The position numbers were made by a program, and so were the translations under genes. Positions 55,035-63,525 of a stretch of 64,000 nucleotides of DNA are shown here, in pieces. Source of the stretch: Novipirellula galeiformis. GTDB taxonomy: Bacteria; Planctomycetota; Planctomycetia; Pirellulales; Pirellulaceae. Below the pieces are notes generated by a model that worked only from the letters and a program-made list of their open reading frames with translations, searched no databases and was not told the origin of the DNA. The stretch covers positions 283,260 through 347,259 of the forward strand of contig NZ_SJPT01000004.1 of assembly GCF_007860095.1 (NCBI RefSeq). The letters are read 5' to 3'. Position 1 is the first letter of the stretch. Each line of letters opens with the position of its first letter.

Positions 55035-55499
55035 CTAGGCATCCAATTCAAAGGAAAGATCGCTCGCGCCCCCTTCAGGAACGTCCGCGGTCAGCTCGGA
55101 TTCGACGTTGTAACGCTTGTTGATCCGCTCCGACGGAGGTGGCAACTCGGATTCCTCGCCAGGGGGCGCCAGGACATTAGCGTCGACGTTTTCATCAACC
55201 GCCGTTGAGTAAATTCGGACTTCGTATTTCCCAGGCAAGGCTCCGGTCGCGGCCGGTATCTCAAAACGGCCGTCACGAATCGCTCCACCGGTAATCGAGC
55301 CTTCCGAAAGCGGATGAAACTCAATCGTCCCTTGATCGAGCATTGTCCCGCCCAAGGTCACAGTTCCAGCAAGGTGAACTCGCCCCCCCGTATCAGGAGT
55401 GCAACCGCTAATGGATCCAAGCAGCAAAACGGCCACAGCAGTATAGAGGTGTCCCCCGATCAACTTCGTGGAAGATGACCAGTCTTTTACAAGAGCCAT
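55035..55499 (-). CDS. Carboxypeptidase-regulatory-like lipoprotein (copy 2)
   Basis: 154 residues with lipobox AVAVLLLGSISGC. The mature part matches copy 1 almost throughout (GTVTLGGTMLDQGTIEFHPL, ITGGAIRDGRFEIPAATGAL, ending GGASDLSFELDA), differing mainly near the signal peptide and in an acidic stretch (EESELPPPSERINKRY). It precedes the second DUF1559 gene, as copy 1 precedes the first. Function unknown; probably outer-membrane or periplasmic. Confidence 0.82.
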   Translation of the reverse strand: MALVKDWSSSTKLIGGHLYTAVAVLLLGSISGCTPDTGGRVHLAGTVTLGGTMLDQGTIEFHPLSEGSITGGAIRDGRFEIPAATGALPGKYEVRIYSTAVDENVDANVLAPPGEESELPPPSERINKRYNVESELTADVPEGGASDLSFELDA

Positions 55500-56354
55500 T
55501 GAATACTCGTGAAACTTGAAAGTAAAAAAGAAAAACGGAAGCTCCAAAGTGCCTCCGGCAGTATTTCAGTTAGCGAACCATTGATTCGCGAATAATCGAC
55601 AACGACTAGTGGTTCGATTGAAGTTGAACGTAACCCCCAAAGGGACGCCCCCAGACAACGGAGCGTAGCGTGGGAGCTATCGTTTATCGGCGAATCGGCA
55701 ACGATTAACGATCCGGCAACCAGCCATTCACGATGGTGTTACTCCGACCGTTGCAGGCGTCAAATTCTAGCCGCAGGTCGACTTTGGATCTTACTCTAGC
55801 TTTAACCCTGGAGATTCCAACCCTCTCATTGACACCACCCCCCACCCCCCCGGAACACAACAGAGCACCGGAGCCGTCAACCAGAGCTAATCGAAAGCGT
55901 TGCTTGACTCGTGCCGGCAAACGCGGAATGCGAAAACCTTGGACTGCACGACAAATCTGCGTCACCAACATCCACGATATATGCGTGTCCCCCCGACCGC
56001 AAAGTGCAGATGCAGTACTTCGATGAGAGGCCACGCTCGTTCGCTACGTCCCCCATCGACCGGCGTTTTGTCATGTGGCCGGAATATCAACGAACTACCT
56101 TCGGGCCATTGTCGTCGGATCCGCGTGATGCCTCCGAATCGCTACGCTCGGGCAACGCAGACGCTAGGCTCGCATTACGAAATGGCGGTGCCGATACGTG
56201 TCATCGCACGCATTGAATGCCTCACAGCCCCCGGGCGGAACGCCAAAGAAGCAAACGATGTTACCGTTCCCCCCCCTCGAAGTCGCCGCTCATTTCGTAA
56301 CAGGGCGAGCAAGCAAGTGAGGGCAAGTGAGGGAGGTCATTTCCGCACCGTTTC
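55500..56354. other. Long intergenic region upstream of duplicated cassette
   Basis: About 855 bp. Frames in it are low-complexity, including a C-rich run near 55836-55855. The part around 55777-55840 resembles the spacer before copy 1. No RNA gene or mobile element was recognised. Confidence 0.5.
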
Positions 56355-57068
56355 TCAGAAGCCGCCTTCGGCGACCCCGGCTTCGATCTGATGCTTGACG
56401 ATGGCGTCAAGCGGGATATCGGTGAACACTTGATCGGGAACTTCGCTGCGATCGGCAACCAATTTGGCCCGATCGGCGACGGCTTGGACCGCCGCTTCGG
56501 TTAATGGTTGGACCAGTTGCCGTCCCTGAGAATTATCCGCTGATTCGTGTACGGGGCTTAGCACATCCTCGAAGTCGAACGAGGTTGCCTTGTCCAATTC
56601 TGCGGCGCGGCGGAGACGCGAGAGCTGCTTCAACGACTCCTCTTTTGATTCACCGCCATGCTGCTCTAGAAAGGATTCGACCGCGGCCAATTCGCCCCAC
56701 TGCAGAACAGGCAAACGCTGTAAACGTTGCATTACACCGGAGGCCTGCCAATTCTCGTAATCGCCACGTTCAACGCCCACTGAAAACGACTCAAGTTGCT
56801 TCACCAACAATTTTTTTTCTGTCGGTGAAAGTCGACTCTGTTCGATCGCGGGAATATAGCTGCCCCGGATCGTACGCACCGCCAATTCGCCTCGCTTTTG
56901 AAACAAGAACCACGTCGAGACGCCACAGAAGATGAAGCCCGCCATGCCCATCAGCAACGTTGCCGCCAAAATTGCCGGCATCCAACCGGGGCCCTGAGCA
57001 TCCGCCGGTTGGGAAGCGGTGAGCTCAGGGGCTGCTGGATTTGGTTCGGACGGATCGGAATCGGGCAT
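56355..57068 (-). CDS. Single-span membrane protein of unknown function
   Basis: 237 residues: Pro/Ala/Asp-rich N-terminus, one TM segment (WMPAILAATLLMGMAGFIFC), then a soluble, charged helical domain (LSPTEKKLLVKQLESFSVGV, VESFLEQHGGESKEESLKQL). No family recognised. It is separated from greA by 52 bp in the same direction, so it may be co-transcribed from the greA promoter. Confidence 0.7.
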   Translation of the reverse strand: MPDSDPSEPNPAAPELTASQPADAQGPGWMPAILAATLLMGMAGFIFCGVSTWFLFQKRGELAVRTIRGSYIPAIEQSRLSPTEKKLLVKQLESFSVGVERGDYENWQASGVMQRLQRLPVLQWGELAAVESFLEQHGGESKEESLKQLSRLRRAAELDKATSFDFEDVLSPVHESADNSQGRQLVQPLTEAAVQAVADRAKLVADRSEVPDQVFTDIPLDAIVKHQIEAGVAEGGF

Positions 57069-57120
57069 GAGGGCTTTGCCTAGAGGTGTGCTCTCGCCGA
57101 AACGAGCAGCGAATCGTGAA

Positions 57121-57600
57121 TTAAAGATCCAGTTCGATCTTTAGGATCTTGAACTTTAGCTTTCCAGCGGGCGCTTCGATCTCCGCAGTCTCCCCAACCT
57201 TTTTACCAATCAAGCCCTGCCCAAAGGGGCTAGTGACAAGAATCTTCCCCTTGTCGTAGTCTTCGTCTCCAGCTCCGACGAGGGTGAATTGCTCTTCGTC
57301 ACCATAGGCCAAATCTTCCACCGTAACGGTGCAACCGAACACAACTTCGTCTTTAGGAAGCTGGGAGACATCCACGATCGAAGCACGCGCAATTTTGTCT
57401 TTCAACTCGTTGACCTTCGCCATCACCATCCCTTGATTTTCACGTTGGGCGTGATACTCGGCGTTCTCTTTCAAGTCACCTTCTTCGCGCGCCTCGGCGA
57501 TCTTTTCCGTGATCAAGGGCATCTCGACGTACTCGAGTCGATGGATTTCCGCTTTGATCTTGTTGTATCCCTCCCGTGTCATCGGCACTGTGTCATGCAT
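57121..57600 (-). CDS. greA: Transcription elongation factor GreA
   Basis: Rescues backtracked RNA polymerase by stimulating transcript cleavage. 159 residues: [40 protein letters not shown] (tip of the coiled coil with the acidic pair), [20 protein letters not shown], then the C-terminal FKBP-like domain ([40 protein letters not shown], ending [15 protein letters not shown]). Full length. Confidence 0.96.
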   Translation of the reverse strand: MHDTVPMTREGYNKIKAEIHRLEYVEMPLITEKIAEAREEGDLKENAEYHAQRENQGMVMAKVNELKDKIARASIVDVSQLPKDEVVFGCTVTVEDLAYGDEEQFTLVGAGDEDYDKGKILVTSPFGQGLIGKKVGETAEIEAPAGKLKFKILKIELDL

Positions 57601-57705
57601 GGTGGGAATTCCTTGTGAGATGGGTTTGAAGGATTAAATTCAAAAACAGATTGGAAGGATTCGAAGTGAGCGAAACGCTATCAACCGATCGAATCCACAA
57701 CAGCC

Positions 57706-57746
57706 AAAATAAAACCTTCCCCAAGCCGCACCGGCAGGGAAAGGTT
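57706..57746 (-). terminator. Terminator-like hairpin upstream of greA (minus strand)
   Basis: AACCTTTCCC (57746-57737 read on minus) pairs with GGGGAAGGTT (57722-57713), followed on the minus strand by TTATTTT. It would end a minus-strand transcript coming from the yacG side, 8 bp after the stop of a hydrophobic-repeat frame. Confidence 0.55.
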
Positions 57747-57753
57747 CGAGTCG

Positions 57754-58185
57754 TTAGCAATACAACAGTTTCGCCTCTGTTGCTGTTCTTGTAAAGATGC
57801 AAGTGACGATGCGAGGGGCGGGGATGAGAAATTCATCCCGAATCAAAAATTGACTCCCGAGTCCAAGGGACCTGCTAAAACTCGCTACTCTCGGGACCCC
57901 AGCAGGGGCGGGAATGTGTTTGGGTACAGCGGAAGCAGGGCAAAACACGGGAGCCAGTAAAACAAGCCTCGCACCCTCGACCGAAGCGGATGCGCAGGTG
58001 GCGACACCGGAGACGATGATTCCGGAGATGACGACACCGGAGACAACGACACCGGAGACAACGACACCGGAGACAACGATTCCGGAGACAACGATTCCGG
58101 AGATGACGACACCGGAGACAACGATTCCTGCGACAACCGTGCGGGTGACGGCAAACGGGGCGGTGGAAGAGCGTGTCGGGTTCAT
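57754..58185 (-). CDS. Doubtful ORF with hydrophobic VVxSG pentapeptide repeats
   Basis: 143-residue frame starting with ATG, carrying about nine pentads of the type VVVSG/IVVSG/VVISG encoded by the 15-bp minisatellite, then a Pro/Ala/Ser-rich and a basic-hydrophobic tail. In favour: it lies downstream of yacG on the same strand and ends 8 bp before a terminator-like hairpin. Against: no Shine-Dalgarno, no known family, and open frames over such a repeat occur on both strands. Listed as a candidate only. Confidence 0.22.
   Translation of the reverse strand: MNPTRSSTAPFAVTRTVVAGIVVSGVVISGIVVSGIVVSGVVVSGVVVSGVVISGIIVSGVATCASASVEGARLVLLAPVFCPASAVPKHIPAPAGVPRVASFSRSLGLGSQFLIRDEFLIPAPRIVTCIFTRTATEAKLLYC
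58009..58128. repeat. 15-bp minisatellite, eight full units
   Basis: Units GGAGACAACGACACC / GGAGACAACGATTCC / GGAGATGACGACACC and one GGAGACGATGATTCC, flanked by decayed half units. Variation is confined to a few positions, so the unit order is recoverable. In another frame on the plus strand it would encode GDNDT/GDNDS acidic repeats, but that frame has no start codon. Confidence 0.95.
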
Positions 58186-58241
58186 TCACCGCAGGGGGAC
58201 GCTGCTAGCGTCCAAAACCCAGGCGGCGGTCACCGCGACAA

Positions 58242-58463
58242 TCACTGCGGATGGTCGCGAAACTCAACCGGCGTCTCTTCCGGCTTTCCTTCAAAAGGAA
58301 GACCAATGTCTTCATCGAGCCACCGTCCCAAATCGATCATTTGACATCGTTTGCAACAAAAGGGTGGCGTGGGAGTTTCGTCAATCAGGAACCGCCGACT
58401 GCAGGTCGGACAAGTCATTTTCTTGACGGGATGGTCGATGGGATTCGATTTTTTATTCATCAT
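58242..58463 (-). CDS. yacG: DNA gyrase inhibitor YacG-type zinc protein
   Basis: 73 residues with the YacG zinc motif: [10 protein letters not shown] then [20 protein letters not shown] (four Cys), preceded by a short basic N-terminus. YacG binds GyrB and blocks DNA binding. The double ATG (58463, 58460) leaves the start uncertain by one residue. The C-terminus ([18 protein letters not shown]) is typical of the family. Confidence 0.88.
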   Translation of the reverse strand: MMNKKSNPIDHPVKKMTCPTCSRRFLIDETPTPPFCCKRCQMIDLGRWLDEDIGLPFEGKPEETPVEFRDHPQ

Positions 58464-58586
58464 TTTTGCATTGAGAATTCGTCGGGATTGGCGACTTCCG
58501 TTCGGGCACCGCAGCGCAGTCCGCCGTCACCTTGGCTAACTTAAACCTCCGACACTTATTTTTCCACACGCCACGACCGACGGAGG

Positions 58587-59252
58587 TTACCACCCCAGCG
58601 AGATCAGTAGGTCGCGAATTTGTTCGTGAACATCGGATGTCGCTCGCACCACCAAGACACGCCGCATGGCGTAATATTGAATCGTGCCGACCCCGCCGCG
58701 GCTATCCCAAAAATCGGGTGAGACAATTCGTTCGATCAATTCGACCAATTGCCATCCGTTATCGATCGCCGCGCCGCCCCCTTCGCCCCCCTGTATCGTG
58801 TCGCTCGGGAGACTGCCGCCTTCGGTTGCAGTATCGGTATGCAAGCGATCCAGATCGCTTAGTCGCTTGAGTGTTCCGGTTTCAAAGTCGCGAGCGGTAC
58901 TTTGCAGCATGTCGTCGACCTTGGACGACAAAGAGTCTGGCCGCGGCACGTCAGCCCGAAGCAAGCGATGTTTGAGCCGATGGGCCGTTTTGATCAATCG
59001 GTGACGAACCTTGGCGGCATCCCCACGCAGCATTCCACTCGTGGCATAGCGAGGGTCGCGGTGCATCAACACATAGAAGTCGCACAGCGCCGTTAACGCC
59101 GACTCGCTCGCCTCGGGTTCCCTCGCCGTCGCGTGAGCTGTCAGTAGTTCCGTTGCCCGGCGGCTGAGCGACGTGAGCGATGGCGTTTCACACCATCCCA
59201 CACTCGGCAGAAACAGGCTGAGCGCGGCCAAGCCCTGAAAGAAAAGCGTCAT
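58587..59252 (-). CDS. Secreted protein with C-terminal STN/secretin-N-like segment
   Basis: 221 residues: signal peptide MTLFFQGLAALSLFLPSVGW, helical middle rich in Arg/Leu (RHRLIKTAHRLKHRLLRADV), then LVELIERIVSPDFWDSRGGV and RVLVVRATSDVHEQIRDLL. The last segment resembles the short domain common before or within planctomycete secretin-like proteins. Here it ends the protein, with no secretin barrel. Divergent to the retropepsin-like gene, with starts about 98 bp apart. Function unknown. Confidence 0.7.
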   Translation of the reverse strand: MTLFFQGLAALSLFLPSVGWCETPSLTSLSRRATELLTAHATAREPEASESALTALCDFYVLMHRDPRYATSGMLRGDAAKVRHRLIKTAHRLKHRLLRADVPRPDSLSSKVDDMLQSTARDFETGTLKRLSDLDRLHTDTATEGGSLPSDTIQGGEGGGAAIDNGWQLVELIERIVSPDFWDSRGGVGTIQYYAMRRVLVVRATSDVHEQIRDLLISLGW

Positions 59253-59349
59253 CACTCTGCGGCGGTCTCGCCAAGGAGGTGTGGCGACTACAATGGGCTT
59301 TGGTTGCCGGCCCCCCCAGCCAATATCGCAGAACCTAAACAGGATTCCC

Positions 59350-60483
59350 ATGGCAGTCCCTTGTTACGTAGAGCTCGTTTTACGGCCTCATTTGAGTCGA
59401 CACGGGTCGCTGAGATCGACCGTCACCGCCTTTCTGGTCTCACTCGTTGTACCAAGTTTGCTGTTTGCAGAAGACTCAAACAACGCAAAATTCAGCCCCG
59501 ATGTGGTCGAAAAGGCCGAGAAAATCTTGGAAAACGAAGGGCTTCGTCTGAGCGCAAAGTCGATCCAATCCACCCATACGAGCGAGATTTCCCGAGCGTT
59601 AACGAGTCTGGCTCGCCAACAGCGTGAACTGAAACTGATCCAACAATCCTGGAAAGCGGTCGCAGCACAGGTCGATGCCAATCGTGCCCAATTACAAGCC
59701 CTCCATACCCAGGCCGGCGAGTTGAACCTTCAATTAGCACGCGTCGCGGGAGTGAGCGTGCAAGCCAACAATCGTTTGGTGGGGCTGATCGAAGCGACGC
59801 GCGCCCAAATTCGCTCGTCGATGGCGAACCGTGAAACGCTGAAGGAACAATTGTCGGCCGAACGAACCAAATTGACCGCCGCGGAAACCGATTACGCCGA
59901 AACCGTACTGGCGATTCGAGCCGACTACGAAATCCTGGAGGAAACGCTCTCCAAATCGTTGCAGAAAAAAGAAACGCAAATTGCCCTGCGTGTGATGGCC
60001 ACCAACTTCGAAACGCCCCTAGGGTTATCGGCTGCGGCAATCCTGAAACCGCTCGACAAGCGGCTCGAACGGATTGAGCAGCAAATTTTTCGCGAAACCA
60101 TTTCGCTCCAAGCGAGCGCCGGCGGTTCGCTTGGCATCACCGTCGTGGTCGGGAGCAAACCGACCACGATGATCGTCGACAGCGGTGCAACGCTTGTCAC
60201 GTTGCCGGCAAAAACGGCGATCGAACTTGGCGTGGACGTTCCGCTGGACGCACGCCAACTCACGTTGGTGCTGGCCGACGGCCGCACCATTTCTGCCCGC
60301 GCGGTGGTGCTACCACGCGTTCGGATTGGCGAGTTCGAAGCAGAGAACGTCGAGGCCGCGGTGCTCGATTCAGTCGCCAGCGACGCTCAACCGCTGTTGG
60401 GACTGAGTTTCCTGGGGCGTTTCAAATTCGAAATCGATGCGAGCGAGAAACGCATCACCCTGTTGCGAATCGCCGCGGAATAG
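59350..60483 (+). CDS. Secreted retropepsin-like aspartic protease with coiled coil
   Basis: 377 residues: signal segment (STVTAFLVSLVVPSLLFAED), a long coiled coil at about 50-225 (SLARQQRELKLIQQSWKAVA and LKEQLSAERTKLTAAETDYA), then a retropepsin-like domain with the active motif TTMIVDSGATLVTLP and the family end PLLGLSFLGRFKFEID. TIGR02281-type clan AA proteases are membrane or periplasmic in bacteria. A coiled coil of this length before the protease is unusual. ATG 59350 has AGGA five bases upstream; the longer upstream frame overlaps the divergent gene. Confidence 0.82.
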   Translation: MAVPCYVELVLRPHLSRHGSLRSTVTAFLVSLVVPSLLFAEDSNNAKFSPDVVEKAEKILENEGLRLSAKSIQSTHTSEISRALTSLARQQRELKLIQQSWKAVAAQVDANRAQLQALHTQAGELNLQLARVAGVSVQANNRLVGLIEATRAQIRSSMANRETLKEQLSAERTKLTAAETDYAETVLAIRADYEILEETLSKSLQKKETQIALRVMATNFETPLGLSAAAILKPLDKRLERIEQQIFRETISLQASAGGSLGITVVVGSKPTTMIVDSGATLVTLPAKTAIELGVDVPLDARQLTLVLADGRTISARAVVLPRVRIGEFEAENVEAAVLDSVASDAQPLLGLSFLGRFKFEIDASEKRITLLRIAAE

Positions 60484-60725
60484 AGCGTGGGCGTGCGTTT
60501 TTGAGGGTTTTGGAAAGCGACCTCGCAAGGCGTCCGCGGCGAAATTAATCGTAAACCCCGCCACACGGAGTGGGCGTGATTGGGTGATCGGGATGCGACG
60601 GCGAGACAATCCGGGGCCGCCCCCGCTTCGCGCCCTGGAGGATGGCGTCGATAATTCGAGAAATTCTATTTTGTTCCTCGATTTTGCCGGCGCGCAAACC
60701 TGGCCGGCGCGGAGTCTGCTGCTCG

Positions 60726-61184
60726 ATGCAACGTACATTGGTACTCTTAAAACCTGATTGTGTTCAACGACGTTTGATGGGCGAAGTGATCGCTCGATTC
60801 GAAGCCAAGGGGCTCGACGTTGTGGGCATTAAAATGCTTCGCGTGACTCCTGAATTGTCACGAGAACACTACGCTGAACATGTCGAAAAACCGTTTTACG
60901 GTGGACTTGAAGAATTCATCACCTCGGCTCCCGTTGTGGCACTTGCCATCGACGGACTCGACGTGATTCGCGTGGTCCGCGACATGCTCGGTGCCACAAA
61001 CGGATTGAAAGCGGCTGCGGGAACCATTCGCGGAGACCTCAGCAGCAGCCGTCAAATGAACCTCGTTCACGCCAGCGATTCGGAGGAAGCGGCCCAGCGC
61101 GAGCTGAAACTGTACTTCCGTGATGAAGAGCTTTGCGACTTCGACTCGGTCATGATGTCGTTCATGCGCGCTGCAGACGAGTAA
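60726..61184 (+). CDS. ndk: Nucleoside diphosphate kinase
   Basis: 152 residues: TLVLLKPDCVQRRLMGEVIA, HYAEHVEKPFYGGLEEFITS, then VVRDMLGATNGLKAAAGTIR and NLVHASDSEEAAQRELKLYF with catalytic His at about 115. Balances NTP/NDP pools. The ATG at 60726 starts the conserved region; the 28-residue upstream extension is not family-like. Transcribed alone. Confidence 0.96.
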   Translation: MQRTLVLLKPDCVQRRLMGEVIARFEAKGLDVVGIKMLRVTPELSREHYAEHVEKPFYGGLEEFITSAPVVALAIDGLDVIRVVRDMLGATNGLKAAAGTIRGDLSSSRQMNLVHASDSEEAAQRELKLYFRDEELCDFDSVMMSFMRAADE

Positions 61185-61377
61185 GAACGGCAGTCGAGTA
61201 TGAGCTGCGGACGAGTAAGAAACCGCAGCCTCACGAAATGAACAAACCGATTCAAAGGCAGCCAATGTCGCTTGCCTTTGAACGGCGCGGTCCACCCCAA
61301 AATCGGGGCACGTTAAACACGAGCTTCAAACAGAGCTCGAACGACCGCGGGTTTCATTTTCGCTGCCAATTCAGCAA

Positions 61378-61617
61378 TTATCGCCGATTGAGCTTCTCTT
61401 CGGCGCGAGCGGCCTTTAATGCCGCTGCTTCGCGAGGCAGCTTGAACTCAGGCCCAGCAGGGAAGTATTGGACGTCGTCCTGCAAGTAATAAGGACTTGG
61501 CAGCGTTTGCCCGTTCAAGGCGACTTGGCATCCCGTAGCCGAGATGACACAGGCCCCCGATAAAACGGTGGCTACAGCCAAACGAGTCAGGCGTTGTTGC
61601 TTCGACGTGCGGCTCAT
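61378..61617 (-). CDS. Small lipoprotein of planctomycete type
   Basis: 79 residues: basic start MSRTSKQQRLTRLAVAT, hydrophobic signal and lipobox GACVISATGC; mature part QVALNGQTLPSPYYLQDDVQ, YFPAGPEFKLPREAAALKAA with a charged end. The GQTLPSPYYLxDDVQYF pattern is, from memory, recurrent in planctomycete small lipoproteins; no function is known. Confidence 0.72.
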   Translation of the reverse strand: MSRTSKQQRLTRLAVATVLSGACVISATGCQVALNGQTLPSPYYLQDDVQYFPAGPEFKLPREAAALKAARAEEKLNRR

Positions 61618-61759
61618 TGATGTGCCTTCGTGATTTCCGGCGATGTGTCAGGTGCATTTGGCGACGAATCGACCTTGCAAATCAACTTGCATAAAGTCTC
61701 GTCACAACCGATATCGACCAAACAACCGCTACATCTTTACTAGCGATGGCAATAAACCG

Positions 61760-63382
61760 CTACTTTTTCTTTTCTTGCTTGGTTTTCATTGCTTTTAGCT
61801 CGCTCTCCAATCGCTCGATTTCGGCTTCTAGATCCTTCACCCGCTTGGTTTTTGTCGCCGCGGTGGGCGAACTCCCCTCCTGGTCCTCCGCGCCAGGCAA
61901 TTCCAATGCCTCAATGGAAGGCGGATCCACTTCCTTGATCGACTCGCTCGGGCCTTTCGACTCGCTCGGGCCTGTTGAATGACTCGGGCCTTTCGACTCA
62001 TTCAAGTGACGAGCCGCCGGGGTCGCCTCCAACGAGCGTTCGGTCGGTGTAATCCGCATTGGCAACACCTCGTCTTCAAACTTCGCTCGCTCGATCGAGC
62101 CGTCATCGCCGAATGCCAACGGATCGATCGCCGCTGCGGTGCCCCCCTTGGCATCGGGAGCCGGCATCGCTGGGGGCAACTCCCTCGGCAGCGACGGGAC
62201 ACTCGGCCGCTGCGGGAGGCGGGCCCCCAATTCATCTTGGGCTGAGGTACCTTTGCCCGCAAAGACGCCTCCCAGCACGGCCCCCATGCCCTCAAGCAGC
62301 GAGGCCTCTTTTTCACCATGGGGAGCTGCTTTCCCCTCATCGACGCCTGATTTCGCAACCGGCTCGTTTGCCGTTGATGCGAACGAATCCAACGAGAGGG
62401 TCAACAATCTCTCGTCACGAATGAGTTGCAGCTTGAGCGGTCGCTCACCACTCCACTGTTGTAAACGCTCGGCAAACGCATCTGCCGTAAACACGAACTG
62501 GCCGTCGACCGAGACGATTCGGTCCGCAACCTGAACCCCCAATCTCGCGCCACTTGAGTCGGGTTCAATTTCCGTAACGACTGCGCCACGAACGACTTTT
62601 GCGTCCTCAACGCGTATCCCCAAGCGAGCCTGGATGGATTCAGGCGAGATCGACGCTCCAGACGCATCAGGAGGGGCTGGAAGCGTATTGCCGGGGGGCA
62701 AAGTCGGCTTGACGAAGGAGCCCCCCGGTTCGCCGCTCGCCGCTGCCTGAGCCACCCCTGCCTGAGCCAACGCGGATGGGGACGTTGGCTTGGCCGCAAC
62801 CACCTGTTTAGCAATCAATGGAATCGTAAGATCGCCTATTCGGCGCCCTCGAACGACACGCGCAACGACCCTTTCGCCCGCATTTCGGTCACGGAGTACC
62901 GCGATGACCGATTCGATGGTCGGCGTACTTTGGCCGTTAATCGCAACAATAAGGTCCCCCGGGCGTAGCCCCGCCTCCTCGGCCAACGAAGAAGCGGAAA
63001 TACGAGTGACAATCAATCCCTGGACAGCGCCCTGCTGCGCAGGACTTCGGTAGGGCTCGACATCGACGCCAAGCGAACCGCTTCCAGCGGCGGTCGCAGA
63101 ATCGCCTCTGGAGGAATCAGCCGTGCCAGGGGGAGACGCCCCACCTCGAGAAACGGGCTGAATGGGTCGCAACGGCAACGATGCTCGCGGTTGAGCTTGC
63201 TGGGATGGACGCACCCGCGGTTGCGGGACATTGCTCGGTGGCGGCCTGAACAGAGGTTCATTCAAGCGGGCGCGAAGACGCGGAAACAACTGCGCATCCG
63301 CCGAGTGACTCGTCCCCAACGTCGATAACCCCACCACCAACGCAATAAATAAAAGCGGTTTGGGTTGATGATTGAACTCCAT
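61760..63382 (-). CDS. Secreted protein with two PDZ domains and C-terminal coiled coil
   Basis: 540 residues: signal peptide (PLLFIALVVGLSTLGTSHSA), Pro/Arg/Gln-rich linker, PDZ 1 at about 95-195 (GLIVTRISASSLAEEAGLRP, GDLIVAINGQST), PDZ 2 at about 245-335 (GAVVTEIEPDSSGARLGVQV, DRIVSVDGQFV), then long low-complexity and a final coiled coil (RVKDLEAEIERLESELKAMK). No protease active site. The low-complexity part has ESKGPS-type repeats (ESKGPSHSTGPSESKGPSES). ATG 63382 has AGGGGA upstream. Probably a scaffold; partners unknown. Confidence 0.8.
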   Translation of the reverse strand: MEFNHQPKPLLFIALVVGLSTLGTSHSADAQLFPRLRARLNEPLFRPPPSNVPQPRVRPSQQAQPRASLPLRPIQPVSRGGASPPGTADSSRGDSATAAGSGSLGVDVEPYRSPAQQGAVQGLIVTRISASSLAEEAGLRPGDLIVAINGQSTPTIESVIAVLRDRNAGERVVARVVRGRRIGDLTIPLIAKQVVAAKPTSPSALAQAGVAQAAASGEPGGSFVKPTLPPGNTLPAPPDASGASISPESIQARLGIRVEDAKVVRGAVVTEIEPDSSGARLGVQVADRIVSVDGQFVFTADAFAERLQQWSGERPLKLQLIRDERLLTLSLDSFASTANEPVAKSGVDEGKAAPHGEKEASLLEGMGAVLGGVFAGKGTSAQDELGARLPQRPSVPSLPRELPPAMPAPDAKGGTAAAIDPLAFGDDGSIERAKFEDEVLPMRITPTERSLEATPAARHLNESKGPSHSTGPSESKGPSESIKEVDPPSIEALELPGAEDQEGSSPTAATKTKRVKDLEAEIERLESELKAMKTKQEKKK

Positions 63383-63525
63383 GGATCCCCTCTGGTGGCT
63401 GTTCCACAAAACGAGTTAGTCGACCCAGCATCATACGTAGGGAAGGCTTAAACTCATAGGGTCTGCGCTCTTTCGCTACGATGTGCTGACGCTAAAGCCG
63501 AACCGTTGCAAAAAAGAGACCCAAA

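Noticed and set aside
58009-58128. CRISPR array
   Set aside because: Units are contiguous 15-bp repeats without spacers; this is a minisatellite. The same holds for the arrays at 36451 and 37884.
57957-58350. GDNDT/GDNDS acidic repeat frame that looks like calcium-binding repeats
   Set aside because: There is a TAA just upstream and no ATG, GTG or TTG between it and the repeats, so it cannot start.
57914-58426. Plus-strand TPETT-repeat frame
   Set aside because: It runs through the minisatellite and then antisense to yacG; no Shine-Dalgarno, and the C-terminal half is only a shadow of yacG.
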